From NCBI RefSeq assembly GCF_030014955.1, contig NZ_JAGRPV010000001.1:7771001-7835000 (forward strand): 64,000 bases of DNA, read 5' to 3'. The notes under the pieces were generated by a model that was not told the DNA's origin, did not search any database, and saw only the letters and a program-made list of their open reading frames with translations. Every line of letters starts with the position of its first letter. The first letter of the stretch is position 1. The position numbers were made by a program, and so were the translations under genes. Below, piece after piece: positions 21,003 through 29,504 of this stretch. This stretch comes from Cohnella hashimotonis (GTDB lineage Bacteria > Bacillota > Bacilli > Paenibacillales > Paenibacillaceae).

Positions 21003-21716
21003 CTAAATCGTCAGATACCGCATGACGGCCGGATCGTCCAGCTCCTCCTTGCCGCCGGACCACACGATCGTTCCTTTTTCCATGATGTAAAATGCGTCGC
21101 CGACGCTGCGCACGAAGTCCAGACTCTGCTCGATGAGCAGAATCGACGTTCTGCCTTCGTCCGCAATGCCGCGGATGACGTCCTGAATCGCCTGCACGAT
21201 AGAAGGCTGAATGCCCTCCGCCGGCTCGTCGAGCACCAGCAGCTCCGGCTCCGATACGAGCGCGCGGGCAAAGGCAAGCTGCTGCTGCTGACCGCCGCTC
21301 AGATCGCCGCCGCGACGTCCGTACATTGAGGACAGCACGGGAAACCCAGCAGTCGCGCCCTCGGGAATCTCTCCCGACCGACGCCGCTTCGGGTCTCGGC
21401 TCGCCTCCAGCCCAATGCGCAGATTGTCCAGTACGCTCAGCTGGCCAAAAATCTCGCGCCCCTGCGGCACGTAACCGATACCGGACCTCGCTCTTTCCCC
21501 AGAGGCGGCGCGAGTAATATTCCGGCCTTTAAAGGAGATGCTGCCCCGCCTCGCCCGCAGGACGCCCATGATGCTCTTGGCGAGCGTCGACTTGCCTACG
21601 CCGTTGCGCCCCATCAGGCAGACGACCTGGCCGGGCTCTACCTTAAGGCTGACATCGCGCAGAATGATACTCTCGCCGTAGCCCGCTTCAAGCGCCTCAA
21701 CCGACAGCATGCGCAT
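21003..21716 (-). CDS. urtE: Urea ABC transporter ATP-binding protein UrtE
   Basis: A LivF-like ATPase of the urea importer, acting at the cytoplasmic face with UrtD. It shows Walker A GRNGVGKST at about residues 37-45, signature LSGGQQQQ, Walker B ELLVLDEPAEGIQPS and the switch His in the segment after it. The AEGIQPSIV string after Walker B is typical for UrtE as opposed to LivF. Length 237. It overlaps urtD by 20 bases. Confidence 0.93.
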   Translation of the reverse strand: MRMLSVEALEAGYGESIILRDVSLKVEPGQVVCLMGRNGVGKSTLAKSIMGVLRARRGSISFKGRNITRAASGERARSGIGYVPQGREIFGQLSVLDNLRIGLEASRDPKRRRSGEIPEGATAGFPVLSSMYGRRGGDLSGGQQQQLAFARALVSEPELLVLDEPAEGIQPSIVQAIQDVIRGIADEGRTSILLIEQSLDFVRSVGDAFYIMEKGTIVWSGGKEELDDPAVMRYLTI

Positions 21717-22473
21717 CCCGCCTTTTGCCCAGATATACTTCGGCGACCCGGTCGTCGCTCTGGACCTCGTCCATGGTGCCGTCCTTGAGCAGCTTGCCTT
21801 CGTGCATCACCGTCACCTTGCTCGCAAAGTTGCGCACGAACTCCATGTCATGCTCCACGACGACGACCGTCCGCCGCTTGACGATCTCCCGCAGCAGCTC
21901 GCCCGTCTTGTCGGTCTCGCGATCGGTCATGCCGGCCACAGGCTCGTCGAGCAGCAGAATCTCGGGCTCCTGCATCAGCATCATGCCGATCTCGAGCCAT
22001 TGCTTCTGTCCGTGCGACAATAATCCCGCCCGCGCATGCCGTTCATCGCCAAGGCCGATGAGCGCCAGCTCCTCGTCGATGCGCGCTCGCTCCCGGGACG
22101 TAAGGGAAGCGCGCAGCGTCGCCCATACGCTGCGATTTTGCGACATGGCGATCTCCAGGTTCTCCATGACCGACAGACCGGCAAAAATCGAAGGCGTCTG
22201 AAACTTGCGGCCAATGCCAAGCTCCGCAATTTTGTGCTCTTTTCGTTTCGTGATATCGACGACGCCCGTTCTGCTGCGAAACGAAATCGAGCCGGCCACG
22301 GGCTTCACCTTGCCGCAGATGACATCGAGCATCGTCGTTTTTCCCGCGCCGTTGGGTCCGATCAGGAAACGAAGCTCCCCCGGCTCGAGCGACAAGCTCA
22401 TGCCTTGCACCGCCTTAAATCCGTCAAACGCTACGGTTACTTCCTCGCAGGACAGGATGGGCGCCTGGCTCAT
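21697..22473 (-). CDS. urtD: Urea ABC transporter ATP-binding protein UrtD
   Basis: A LivG-like ATPase of the urea importer. Walker [13 protein letters not shown] lies near residue 38. The signature region reads [15 protein letters not shown], with His in place of the usual Gly as in other UrtD/LivG proteins. Walker B is [16 protein letters not shown], followed by the switch His in [10 protein letters not shown]. Length 258. It overlaps urtC by 50 bases, which supports coupled translation. Confidence 0.93.
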   Translation of the reverse strand: MSQAPILSCEEVTVAFDGFKAVQGMSLSLEPGELRFLIGPNGAGKTTMLDVICGKVKPVAGSISFRSRTGVVDITKRKEHKIAELGIGRKFQTPSIFAGLSVMENLEIAMSQNRSVWATLRASLTSRERARIDEELALIGLGDERHARAGLLSHGQKQWLEIGMMLMQEPEILLLDEPVAGMTDRETDKTGELLREIVKRRTVVVVEHDMEFVRNFASKVTVMHEGKLLKDGTMDEVQSDDRVAEVYLGKRRDAHAVG

Positions 22474-23536
22474 GTTCGTTCCCCCTTCCTGTTTTCTTGC
22501 GGACGCTCGCGGTTCCCTTGCGGATCAAATCGACGATGCCGCCCGGCAGGAATACCGTAACGACGATGAAGAGCGCACCCAAGAAAATCGTCCAGATCTC
22601 GGGGTAAGCCTCCGACAGTCCGCTCTTCGCATAGTTGAGGGCCAATACGCCGATCAATGCGCCGACGAGCGTGCCGCGACCGCCGATCGCAACCCATAAG
22701 ATCATCTCGATGGACGGTACGATTCCCATCATCGACGGCGATATGATGCCGACATGAAGCACGAACAGCATGCCTGCCAGACCCGCCAGCGCGCCGGATA
22801 CGGCGAACGTCGCCATCTGGTAAGTCGCAGGATCGTACCCGAGAAATCGCACGCGGTTCTCGCCATCGCGGATCGCGCGCAGCACTTTGCCCATCCGGCT
22901 CTTCGTCAGGTAGCGGCAGAGCGCGTAGGCGACGATAAGCGCAATGACCGTGGAGAGATAGAGCGCGATCTTCATGCCGTCCGAACGCAGCGGATGATTC
23001 AGCAGCTTCGTGAACCCGGTCAGCCCGTTCGTGCCGCCGGTATAGGCTTGCTGGCCGATGAACAACGTCGTCACGATAATGACGAGCGCCTGGGTCAGAA
23101 TCGTAAAGTAGACACCCTTAATCCGGTTGCGAAACGTAAAAAATCCGAGGAAAAGCGCAAGCAGCGACGGGATAAGGAGGCCGAGCAGCACCGCGGCGGG
23201 GAAAGACTTGAACGGCTGCCAGAACCATGGCAGATTCGTCAGTCCGCTCCAATCCATGAAGTCGGGAAGCCTGCCGCCGCTCGCCGCCAGCTTCAGGTGC
23301 ATGCCCATCGCATAGGCGCCAAGACCGAAAAAAACGCCATGGCCAAGACTAAGCACGCCGGTATAGCCCCACAGCAGGTCCAGTCCGAGCGCCACGATTG
23401 CGAAGGCTAAAAATTTGGCAAGCAGGTTCAGGCGAAAATCGCTTAAATAGAGCGGTGCGGCGAATAGCGCCGCCGCTGCGGCCGCATAGCCGAGCATCAG
23501 CCACAGTCGCTTGCGGTCCGACCATAATCCAGTCAT
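22424..23536 (-). CDS. urtC: Urea ABC transporter permease UrtC
   Basis: A LivM-type membrane permease with about ten hydrophobic segments. The family motif [32 protein letters not shown] is visible near residues 48-80, and the C-terminal cytoplasmic coupling region has [24 protein letters not shown]. The tail is basic ([15 protein letters not shown]). Length 370, normal for UrtC. A GGTGAGG site precedes the ATG. It lies between urtB (51 bases upstream) and urtD (overlapping). Confidence 0.94.
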   Translation of the reverse strand: MTGLWSDRKRLWLMLGYAAAAAALFAAPLYLSDFRLNLLAKFLAFAIVALGLDLLWGYTGVLSLGHGVFFGLGAYAMGMHLKLAASGGRLPDFMDWSGLTNLPWFWQPFKSFPAAVLLGLLIPSLLALFLGFFTFRNRIKGVYFTILTQALVIIVTTLFIGQQAYTGGTNGLTGFTKLLNHPLRSDGMKIALYLSTVIALIVAYALCRYLTKSRMGKVLRAIRDGENRVRFLGYDPATYQMATFAVSGALAGLAGMLFVLHVGIISPSMMGIVPSIEMILWVAIGGRGTLVGALIGVLALNYAKSGLSEAYPEIWTIFLGALFIVVTVFLPGGIVDLIRKGTASVRKKTGRGNEHEPGAHPVLRGSNRSV

Positions 23537-23587
23537 AGCGGCCTCACCTTCTTTTCGAGGAAAGTGGATGTCGCGGTTCTCAATGTG

Positions 23588-24490
23588 TCAATCCAGCTGC
23601 CGCGTACGAACGGCGAACAGTCCTTTCGGCTTCCACTGGAGAAAGGCGACGATGCAAAGAAAAACGAACACCTTGCCGAGCGACGCCGTCGACCACCATT
23701 CGAACATCGTGTTAAATACGCCAATGCCGAGCGCGCCCAGCACCGTGCCGACGAGCTTGCCCACGCCGCCCAGCACGACGACCATGAAGGCGTCGACGAT
23801 GTAATACGTGCCGATATTCGGTCCGATCGGTCCGATCAGCGTCAGGGCGCACCCGGCAACGCCGGCGATGCCCGAGCCGATCGCGAACGTCATTCCGTCG
23901 ACGCGGCGCGTCGAGATGCCGAGGCAGGCAGCCATCTCGCGGTTTTGCATGACCGCCCGCATTCGCCTGCCGGAATGACTCCGGTTGATATACACATACA
24001 TTGCCGCCAGACAAACCGAGACCAGCGCGAGAATGAACAGCCGCTTGTAGGGAAGGTCGATGCCGTCCATCACGTGAAGGCCTCCGTTCAACCAGGAAGG
24101 GCTGTTCACGGCGACGTTGGGCGCGCCGAAGATGCTGCGGGCGATCTGCTGCAGGACGAGTCCGACGCCCCAGGTCGCCAAAAGACTGTCGAGCGGCCGG
24201 CCGTACAGGTGACGAATCAGCAGGTTTTCAAGCAAATAGCCGACCGCAAAAGCGACGAGAAAACTGGCCGGAAGCGCCACGAGGAAGTAAGTGTCGAACA
24301 TGCTCTTGGGCAGCTCCTTGAACGCATTTTGCGTCAAATACGCCGCATAGCTGCCGATCATGATAAACTCGCCGTGCGCCATGTTAATGACACCCATTAG
24401 TCCGAATGTAATCGAGAGCCCGAGCGCGATCAGCAACAGAATGGAGCTCACGCTCAACCCGTTGAATAACTGGGTAATCCACATCTCCAA
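23588..24490 (-). CDS. urtB: Urea ABC transporter permease UrtB
   Basis: A LivH-type permease partner of UrtC. The N-terminus after the start reads [50 protein letters not shown], the classic LivH/UrtB pattern, and [20 protein letters not shown] with [17 protein letters not shown] occurs near the end. I prefer a TTG start at 24490, nine bases after GGGAGGAG; an ATG two codons later (24484) would be 15 bases from that site. About 300 residues. It is separated from urtA by 110 bases. Confidence 0.92.
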   Translation of the reverse strand: MEMWITQLFNGLSVSSILLLIALGLSITFGLMGVINMAHGEFIMIGSYAAYLTQNAFKELPKSMFDTYFLVALPASFLVAFAVGYLLENLLIRHLYGRPLDSLLATWGVGLVLQQIARSIFGAPNVAVNSPSWLNGGLHVMDGIDLPYKRLFILALVSVCLAAMYVYINRSHSGRRMRAVMQNREMAACLGISTRRVDGMTFAIGSGIAGVAGCALTLIGPIGPNIGTYYIVDAFMVVVLGGVGKLVGTVLGALGIGVFNTMFEWWSTASLGKVFVFLCIVAFLQWKPKGLFAVRTRQLD

Positions 24491-24600
24491 GGAAAATCGC
24501 TCCTCCCTGTATCGAAGGCACTGCGGGGCGTGCACCCGGACCTCCGTTCGTCTCCGGGCGCAGCTCCCGCTCCTCCGTTCGCCTTGAAGTCAGGACGTCG

Positions 24601-25869
24601 TCACGAACCGGCGCTCAGATCTTTGGCCCAATCATAGCCTTTGAGATACGGATCGGGCTTCACCGGGCTGCCGGAGTTCCACAGTTCCTTGATCATGCCG
24701 TCCGGTTGGATCTCGCCGATACGCACCGTCTTATAAATGTGCTGGTTATCCCCGTCGATGGTCACCTTGCCTTCGGGCGCATTCCATTCGATGCCCTTGG
24801 CGGCTTCCTTGACCTTGTCGACGTCGAAGGAGCCTGCCTTCTCTACCGCCGCGGCCCATAAATAGACGGCCGTATAGCCTGCTTCCATGGGATCGCTCGT
24901 CACGCTGTCCGCGCCGTACTTCGCCTTGAAGTTCTCGACGAACGTCTTGTTCTCCGGCGTGTCTGTCGTCTGATAATAGTTCCAGGCGACGAGGTGGCCG
25001 GCCAGGAAGTCGGGACCGATGCCTTTGACCTCTTCTTCCGCAATGCTGACGGACAACGTCGTCAGATCCGCCGCGGCGATGTTGGCATCCTTCAACTGCT
25101 TGAAGAAGGCTACGTTGCTATCCCCGTTCAGCGTGTTATAGACCACGTCCGGCTTGGCTTCCTTAATCTTGGCGATGATCGTCGTGTAATCGGTATGACC
25201 GAGCGGGGTGTATTCTTCGGCGACGGTCTCTCCGCCTTTGGCGGCGAGCTGCGCCTTGATGATCTTGTTAGCCGTGCGTGGGAAAACGTAGTCCGAACCG
25301 AGCAGGAAAAATTTCTTCTTGCCTTGCTCCAGCAAGTAATCGACCGAAGGTACGATCTGCTGGTTTGTCGTTGCGCCGGTGTAGAAGATGTTGGGAGACG
25401 ACTCGAGTCCTTCGTATTGAACCGGGTACCATAGCAGGCCGTTCAATTCCTCGAAAACCGGCAGCATCGCCTTGCGGCTCGCCGACGTCCACCCGCCGAA
25501 TACGGTGGCGACTTTGTCCTCGGACAACAGCTTGCGCGCTTTCTCCGCGAAGGTCGGCCAGTCCGAGGCGCCATCTTCGATGACGGGCACGATCTTTTTA
25601 CCCAGCACGCCTCCCTTGGCATTGATCTCGTCAATCGCCATCGATTCCGAATTTTTAACCGTCACTTCGCTGATCGACATGGTCCCGCTGAGGGAGTGCA
25701 AAATACCGACCTTCACGGTATCTCCGCCTCCGGAGGCCGCGGCAGATCCGGCGGCGGACGAAGCCGGTGCAGAGGAAGCATTATCCTCGTTATTGCCGCC
25801 GCACCCTGTTAACGCGAGACTTAAGGATACGGCCAACCCTGCGATTTTTAACCATGCGATTTTTTTCAT
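24601..25869 (-). CDS. urtA: Urea ABC transporter substrate-binding lipoprotein UrtA
   Basis: The extracytoplasmic urea-binding protein of the importer, anchored as a lipoprotein. The N-terminus [26 protein letters not shown] has a lipobox LTGC with the lipidated Cys near residue 23, followed by an Ala/Ser linker. The mature part matches the Leu/Ile/Val-binding fold subset used by UrtA ([60 protein letters not shown]). Length 422. It is the first gene of the unit and has an AAAGGGAGTGG ribosome binding site. Because ABC importers of short amides look similar, urea is assigned from the urease genes downstream. Confidence 0.94.
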   Translation of the reverse strand: MKKIAWLKIAGLAVSLSLALTGCGGNNEDNASSAPASSAAGSAAASGGGDTVKVGILHSLSGTMSISEVTVKNSESMAIDEINAKGGVLGKKIVPVIEDGASDWPTFAEKARKLLSEDKVATVFGGWTSASRKAMLPVFEELNGLLWYPVQYEGLESSPNIFYTGATTNQQIVPSVDYLLEQGKKKFFLLGSDYVFPRTANKIIKAQLAAKGGETVAEEYTPLGHTDYTTIIAKIKEAKPDVVYNTLNGDSNVAFFKQLKDANIAAADLTTLSVSIAEEEVKGIGPDFLAGHLVAWNYYQTTDTPENKTFVENFKAKYGADSVTSDPMEAGYTAVYLWAAAVEKAGSFDVDKVKEAAKGIEWNAPEGKVTIDGDNQHIYKTVRIGEIQPDGMIKELWNSGSPVKPDPYLKGYDWAKDLSAGS

Positions 25870-25947
25870 GAATCCACTCCCTTTTCATGTTTGTATCTGA
25901 AACACGAACGTTATGTAATCATTTTATAATTACCGTTCGCGATTCAT

Positions 25948-25977
25948 ATTATAAAGTTGGACGAAATTGGATGTCAA
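25948..25977 (-). promoter_or_regulatory. Sigma-A promoter of urtA (proximal)
   Basis: On the minus strand a perfect TTGACA (25977-25972) and a perfect TATAAT (25953-25948) are separated by 18 bases. Transcription would start near 25941, about 72 bases before urtA. The -35 hexamer is the inner half of a GlnR/TnrA box. Between this promoter and urtA, an inverted repeat CGAACG/CGTTCG (about 25904-25938) could be an additional operator or a leader hairpin. Confidence 0.85.
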
Positions 25978-25988
25978 TATAATTAACA
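25972..25988. promoter_or_regulatory. GlnR/TnrA box 1, overlapping the urtA -35
   Basis: TGTCA-7 bases-TAACA fits the consensus TGTNA-N7-TNACA of MerR-family nitrogen regulators GlnR and TnrA at every fixed position. It covers the -35 hexamer of the proximal promoter. A site at that position is expected to repress under nitrogen excess, though GlnR of Paenibacillus is also known to activate from other positions. Confidence 0.85.
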
Positions 25989-26031
25989 TAAAATAAGTTT
26001 TATTGGCAAAAGCATCGCCTTATACGCTATT

Positions 26032-26060
26032 ATTATAAAATATACCAAACAATATGTTAG
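26032..26060 (-). promoter_or_regulatory. Second promoter-like element upstream of urtA (distal)
   Basis: On the minus strand CTAACA (26060-26055) and TATAAT (26037-26032) stand 17 bases apart. The -35 is imperfect, but its placement relative to a GlnR/TnrA box copies that of the proximal promoter, which supports a real tandem arrangement. Confidence 0.5.
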
Positions 26061-26071
26061 TTTATATTACA
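26055..26071. promoter_or_regulatory. GlnR/TnrA box 2, upstream of urtA
   Basis: TGTTA-7 bases-TTACA is a second full match to TGTNA-N7-TNACA. Its centre lies 83 bases from that of box 1, close to eight helical turns, so two bound dimers would face the same side of the DNA. It overlaps the -35 of the distal promoter-like element. Confidence 0.82.
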
Positions 26072-26295
26072 TTTAGAGTAGAATTAATAAACGACAAGAA
26101 GGAACTAGTTCAATAAAAGAAATTTACATGGACATTTCATAACGTCTAGTATTTATTTCCTGTAAAATGTCGATATATGACGAATGTTCGTATTTAATTT
26201 TCATCAAGTAAATGACTTTGCCCTTTCACTCAGTCTTTTTCAGGTTTTTTAAGCGCCTATCAAACCGCTTTTTCCTTCCGTTCGTTACCTCTTAC

Positions 26296-26319
26296 ATAAC
26301 CGGAACGATAACCGGAACG
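26296..26319 (+). repeat. Perfect 12-base tandem repeat with GGAAC core before the cupredoxin gene
   Basis: ATAACCGGAACG occurs twice in direct succession, ending just before the AAGAGGAGGG ribosome binding site. GGAAC is the usual -35 core of ECF sigma promoters, and an ECF sigma factor is encoded downstream, but this position leaves no room for a -10 and start site before the ATG. It may be an operator or an mRNA element. Confidence 0.6.
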
Positions 26320-26339
26320 ATTAAGAGGAGGGCTTACTA

Positions 26340-27971
26340 ATGAACGGGTTCGGGAAAATGATTGCATCCATCTCCATATGCGCGACGATGTTGATGCCGT
26401 CGCTTGCATCGGCAGAGGAGACGCAAGCCGCAACAGTCCAGCCCGGCGGTTCAGCGGTCATGACCGACGGGCAGACGGCTGCCGATCTGGGCTTGCTGAT
26501 CGGCGACGGCAGCGGCGTCAACGCTGAATACTTGGCCAAAGGTACGACACGCATCCAAGCCGCCATCATATCGCTCAGACTGCAGGGCAAGCTGGAAGCG
26601 GCCAAGGCGTATACCGGCACCGACAGTTTTGCCGATGCGAATCTCGCCGGCGCCAGCAACCGGCCCATTCTTGCCTTCCTCCACGGCAATCCCGAATACG
26701 GCTGGACGGGCGAAGGCGCGAACCGCTTCAATCCGCTCGCGCCCATAAGCTCGCAGCAGTTGTACAAGGTGCTGCTCGAGACGCTCGGCTATCGCTCTAA
26801 TGCGGATTTTGCCTACAAGGATACGGAATTGTTCGCTTCCGGCAAAGGATTGGTCTCGATCGCCGGCACATCCGCCTTGACCAATGCGCATCTGGCCGCC
26901 GCGCTGGTCGAATCGCTGTCGGCGCAGACGGCAATGGGACATTCGCTTTTCGATATGCTGCAAATGGAAGGCGTCCTGCCGGCAACAGCGGCGCTTCCCG
27001 CCGGCGAACGCATCACGCTTCGCCGGGGCGCCGACGGCAGCTCTTATCTGGCGGACGGACAAGGCCGTACGTTGTACTTCTTCTCGAGCGATGCGAACAA
27101 TTTGGACGCTTGCCAGGGCCCATGCATCGACAATTGGCCGCTGCTGACATCAGAAAAACTGCGGATACCGGCCGGTCTCGATGCAGCGGACTTCACAGTC
27201 GTCATGCATGCAGATGGCGTTAAACAATGGATGTACAAGGGCTGGCCGCTCTATCGGTTCATCAAGGACGTCAAGGCGGGAGATACGCTGGGCGAGGGGG
27301 TCGGGGGCGTATGGTTCGAAGCGAAGCCGGACTATCGCGTCATGATCGGCAAAAGCGCAGCGCTTGGCAATTACTTGACCGACAGCGAGGGGCGTACGCT
27401 CTACTATTTTGACAAGGACATTCCACAGACGAGCGCCTGCACGGAAAATTGCCTGGCCAACTGGCCGGCTTATGGAGCGGGCACGGGAGAAGTGCCGTCT
27501 ACCTTGAACGCAGCGGATTTCGGTACGATCGCTCGGCCGGACGGCAGCAAGCAGGCTGCTTTCAAGGGCTATGCGCTATATTACTTTGTGAAGGACGCGA
27601 AGCGCGGCGACGCCACCGGTCAGAACGTCAACCAGGTCTGGTTTGTGGTGGATCCGGCAACATTTACGGGTACCTCCGCAGGAAAAGCGGCGCCCGAGGT
27701 TCCTGCCGAGCAGACCGGCAAGACCTATCGCGTCGATATCAAGGACTATTCATTCGGGTCGGGGCCGCTTACGGTCGAAGCCGGATCGACGATTATTTTC
27801 ACGAATTTCGACGATATGAAGCACAATGCGGTGGCGGTGAACGGCAGCTTTGCCGGTCCGCTCCTTGCCAAAGGCGAATCCTTCACGATTAAGCTGGATA
27901 AGCCCGGAACGTACGATTATTACTGCCAGCCGCACAAATCGTTCATGACCGGCCAAATTATCGTAAAATGA
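26340..27971 (+). CDS. Exported protein with two COG4315-type repeats and a C-terminal cupredoxin
   Basis: A signal peptide (MNGFGKMIASISICATMLMPSLASAEE) leads a 543-residue protein. The first 230 mature residues are not recognised. Two copies of the secreted COG4315/PF03640 repeat follow at about 236-332 and 345-437; each has a C-x3-C pair followed by NWP (ACQGPCIDNWP and ACTENCLANWP), the GRTLYFF or GRTLYYF strand, and a closing VWF. The last ~80 residues form a plastocyanin-like cupredoxin: KHNAV gives the first His, and YYCQPHKSFM gives the Cys, His and Met copper ligands. A role in periplasm-like electron transfer or copper handling at the membrane-wall interface is inferred. It is followed after 13 bases by a second cupredoxin gene. 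The start has a strong AGGAGGG site. Confidence 0.85.
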   Translation: MNGFGKMIASISICATMLMPSLASAEETQAATVQPGGSAVMTDGQTAADLGLLIGDGSGVNAEYLAKGTTRIQAAIISLRLQGKLEAAKAYTGTDSFADANLAGASNRPILAFLHGNPEYGWTGEGANRFNPLAPISSQQLYKVLLETLGYRSNADFAYKDTELFASGKGLVSIAGTSALTNAHLAAALVESLSAQTAMGHSLFDMLQMEGVLPATAALPAGERITLRRGADGSSYLADGQGRTLYFFSSDANNLDACQGPCIDNWPLLTSEKLRIPAGLDAADFTVVMHADGVKQWMYKGWPLYRFIKDVKAGDTLGEGVGGVWFEAKPDYRVMIGKSAALGNYLTDSEGRTLYYFDKDIPQTSACTENCLANWPAYGAGTGEVPSTLNAADFGTIARPDGSKQAAFKGYALYYFVKDAKRGDATGQNVNQVWFVVDPATFTGTSAGKAAPEVPAEQTGKTYRVDIKDYSFGSGPLTVEAGSTIIFTNFDDMKHNAVAVNGSFAGPLLAKGESFTIKLDKPGTYDYYCQPHKSFMTGQIIVK

Positions 27972-27984
27972 GAGGTGCAGGCGA

Positions 27985-28797
27985 ATGAAAAGCTTCCTCG
28001 CAGCGCTCCTGTTCGCTGCCATGTTGGCGCTATCCGGGTGCGGCGCCTCCTCCGATAACGCGGCAGAGGCGGATGGCAGCCATGCCGGACATTCGGCAAG
28101 CACCGCAGCACCGACGCAGACCGCTGAAGCCTCTGCATCGGCCGACGAGCAGGCGCAGGCAACAGCAAGCGCACGGACTCCGGCGCAGACTCAGACGATT
28201 GAAAACTCGCCGAAAGCGACTGCGAAACCCGCAAGCGCGACACCGAAGCCGACTGCCGCCCCGACTGTGCAGCCTTCCGGCGAAATCGACGACGACGGTG
28301 GTCATTCCGGCAGCGACGATCACGGCAGCGGTCACTCCAGCGGATCCGGGGACAGCGGCGGTCATGCCGACGCCTCCCATAAGCCGTCGCCTTCGGCGGA
28401 GCCGGCCAAGACAGCGAGCCCGCGCCCGTCTTCGGGCATAAAGGGGACGCCGTCCCCCTCGGCCAAACCGTCTCCCTCCGCTTCGGCGCAGGATGACAAG
28501 CACGGCGGCAAAAGCGGCACCGACGACGGGAATCGGGCTGCCAAGACATACACCGTCGAGATTGCGGACTTCAGCTTCACCGTGGAAAAGCTGGACATTC
28601 ATCCGGGCGACTCGGTCAAGTTCGTCAATCGCGACAAGATCAAGCATACGGCTACCGCGGACGATGGCTCTTTCGACACCGGGCTGCTCGGACAGGACGA
28701 ATCGAAGACCGTCGTTTTTGAAAAAGAAGGCGAATTTGGCTATTATTGCACGCCCCATCCGGGCATGAGGGCGACGATCGTCGTCAAGGCCGATTGA
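27985..28797 (+). CDS. Cupredoxin-domain lipoprotein with long low-complexity linker
   Basis: The N-terminus MKSFLAALLFAAMLALSGCG carries a lipobox (LSGC), so the protein is membrane-anchored outside the cell. About 160 residues of Ser/Pro/Ala/His/Asp-rich linker follow, with HSGSDDHGSGHSSG-type His/Asp clusters that could bind metal. The final ~80 residues are a plastocyanin-like domain with KHTA (His ligand) and YYCTPHPGM (Cys, His, Met ligands). Length 270. Thirteen bases separate it from the preceding cupredoxin gene, and AGAGGTGCAGG serves as ribosome binding site. Electron carrier or copper-binding function is inferred from the fold. Confidence 0.85.
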   Translation: MKSFLAALLFAAMLALSGCGASSDNAAEADGSHAGHSASTAAPTQTAEASASADEQAQATASARTPAQTQTIENSPKATAKPASATPKPTAAPTVQPSGEIDDDGGHSGSDDHGSGHSSGSGDSGGHADASHKPSPSAEPAKTASPRPSSGIKGTPSPSAKPSPSASAQDDKHGGKSGTDDGNRAAKTYTVEIADFSFTVEKLDIHPGDSVKFVNRDKIKHTATADDGSFDTGLLGQDESKTVVFEKEGEFGYYCTPHPGMRATIVVKAD

Positions 28798-28937
28798 GCG
28801 CCCGCGCGCAAATGCCCGAGCAGGGAGACCGCCAAGCCGGTCCCCCTGCTTTTGCCGTATCGCCCGCTGCAATCAACCGGTCGGAACGCCGCAAGCGAGA
28901 AGGAGTTCCCCAAGCCGACCTTGGAGGCTGCGTCCCC

Positions 28938-29504
28938 ATGCATCAATTGACCGATAATGAGTTAATGCTGCTCGTCAAGCTCAAGCAACAAGAAGCGCTG
29001 TCCGTCCTGTACGACCGCTATGCGAGTCTCGTCTACTCTTACGCGTTCAGAGCGGTCCGGGACGAGCAGGCCGCGCGGGAAATCGTGCAGTCGGTATTCG
29101 TGCGTCTATGGACGACCGAATCCGATTATAGCGAAGAAAAGGGCAAATATATCAACTGGCTCATCACCATTACCCGCAATATCACGATCGATTGGCTGCG
29201 CAAGCAGCGGAGGCAATCGGAAGGCATCGTTCCTTTTACGGCCGAGCAAATGGCGCGCATTCCGGGCGACGAAGACGCTTCGCCGGAAGCGAGCGTCGAA
29301 CGCGAATCGATCAAAGGCCAAATCCGCGTCGCTTACCGTTATTTAACCGGCCCTCAGATCGAGCTGCTGGAGCATTTCTACTGGCAGGGCTTCACGCTCA
29401 GGGAGCTGGCAGCCCGTTATGGAGAGCCGCTCGGAACCGTGAAGAACAGGCTGCATCAGGCATTGAAAATCTTGCGCAGGCATTTGGCCTTGGAAGGAGA
29501 GTGA
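28938..29504 (+). CDS. ECF-type RNA polymerase sigma factor
   Basis: Region 2 is seen as ALSVLYDRYASLVYSYAFRAV with VFVRLWT and INWLITITRNITIDWLRKQRR; region 4 as IELLEHFYWQGFTLRELAARYGEPLGTVKNRLHQALKILRRHL, containing the helix-turn-helix for -35 recognition. The ATG at 28938 (TTGGAGG upstream) gives 188 residues, typical of ECF sigma factors and close to SigK/RpoE-like members paired with RskA-type anti-sigma factors. The stop overlaps the next start as TGATG. It most likely drives the preceding cupredoxin genes and itself, but its target promoter is not obvious. Confidence 0.93.
   Translation: MHQLTDNELMLLVKLKQQEALSVLYDRYASLVYSYAFRAVRDEQAAREIVQSVFVRLWTTESDYSEEKGKYINWLITITRNITIDWLRKQRRQSEGIVPFTAEQMARIPGDEDASPEASVERESIKGQIRVAYRYLTGPQIELLEHFYWQGFTLRELAARYGEPLGTVKNRLHQALKILRRHLALEGE

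Larger units (their letters stand above)
25989..26295. other. AT-rich divergent intergenic region between urtA and the cupredoxin gene
   Basis: Base composition drops sharply compared with the flanking genes. Besides the two nitrogen-regulator boxes on the urtA side, a weak plus-strand promoter candidate is TTTACA-18-TAGTAT near 26123-26152 for the gene at 26340. No coding frame is convincing here. Confidence 0.5.

Noticed and set aside
28030..28872. 280-codon minus-strand frame opposite the cupredoxin lipoprotein
   Set aside because: Antisense shadow of low-complexity DNA; the plus-strand frame has a lipobox and a copper site.
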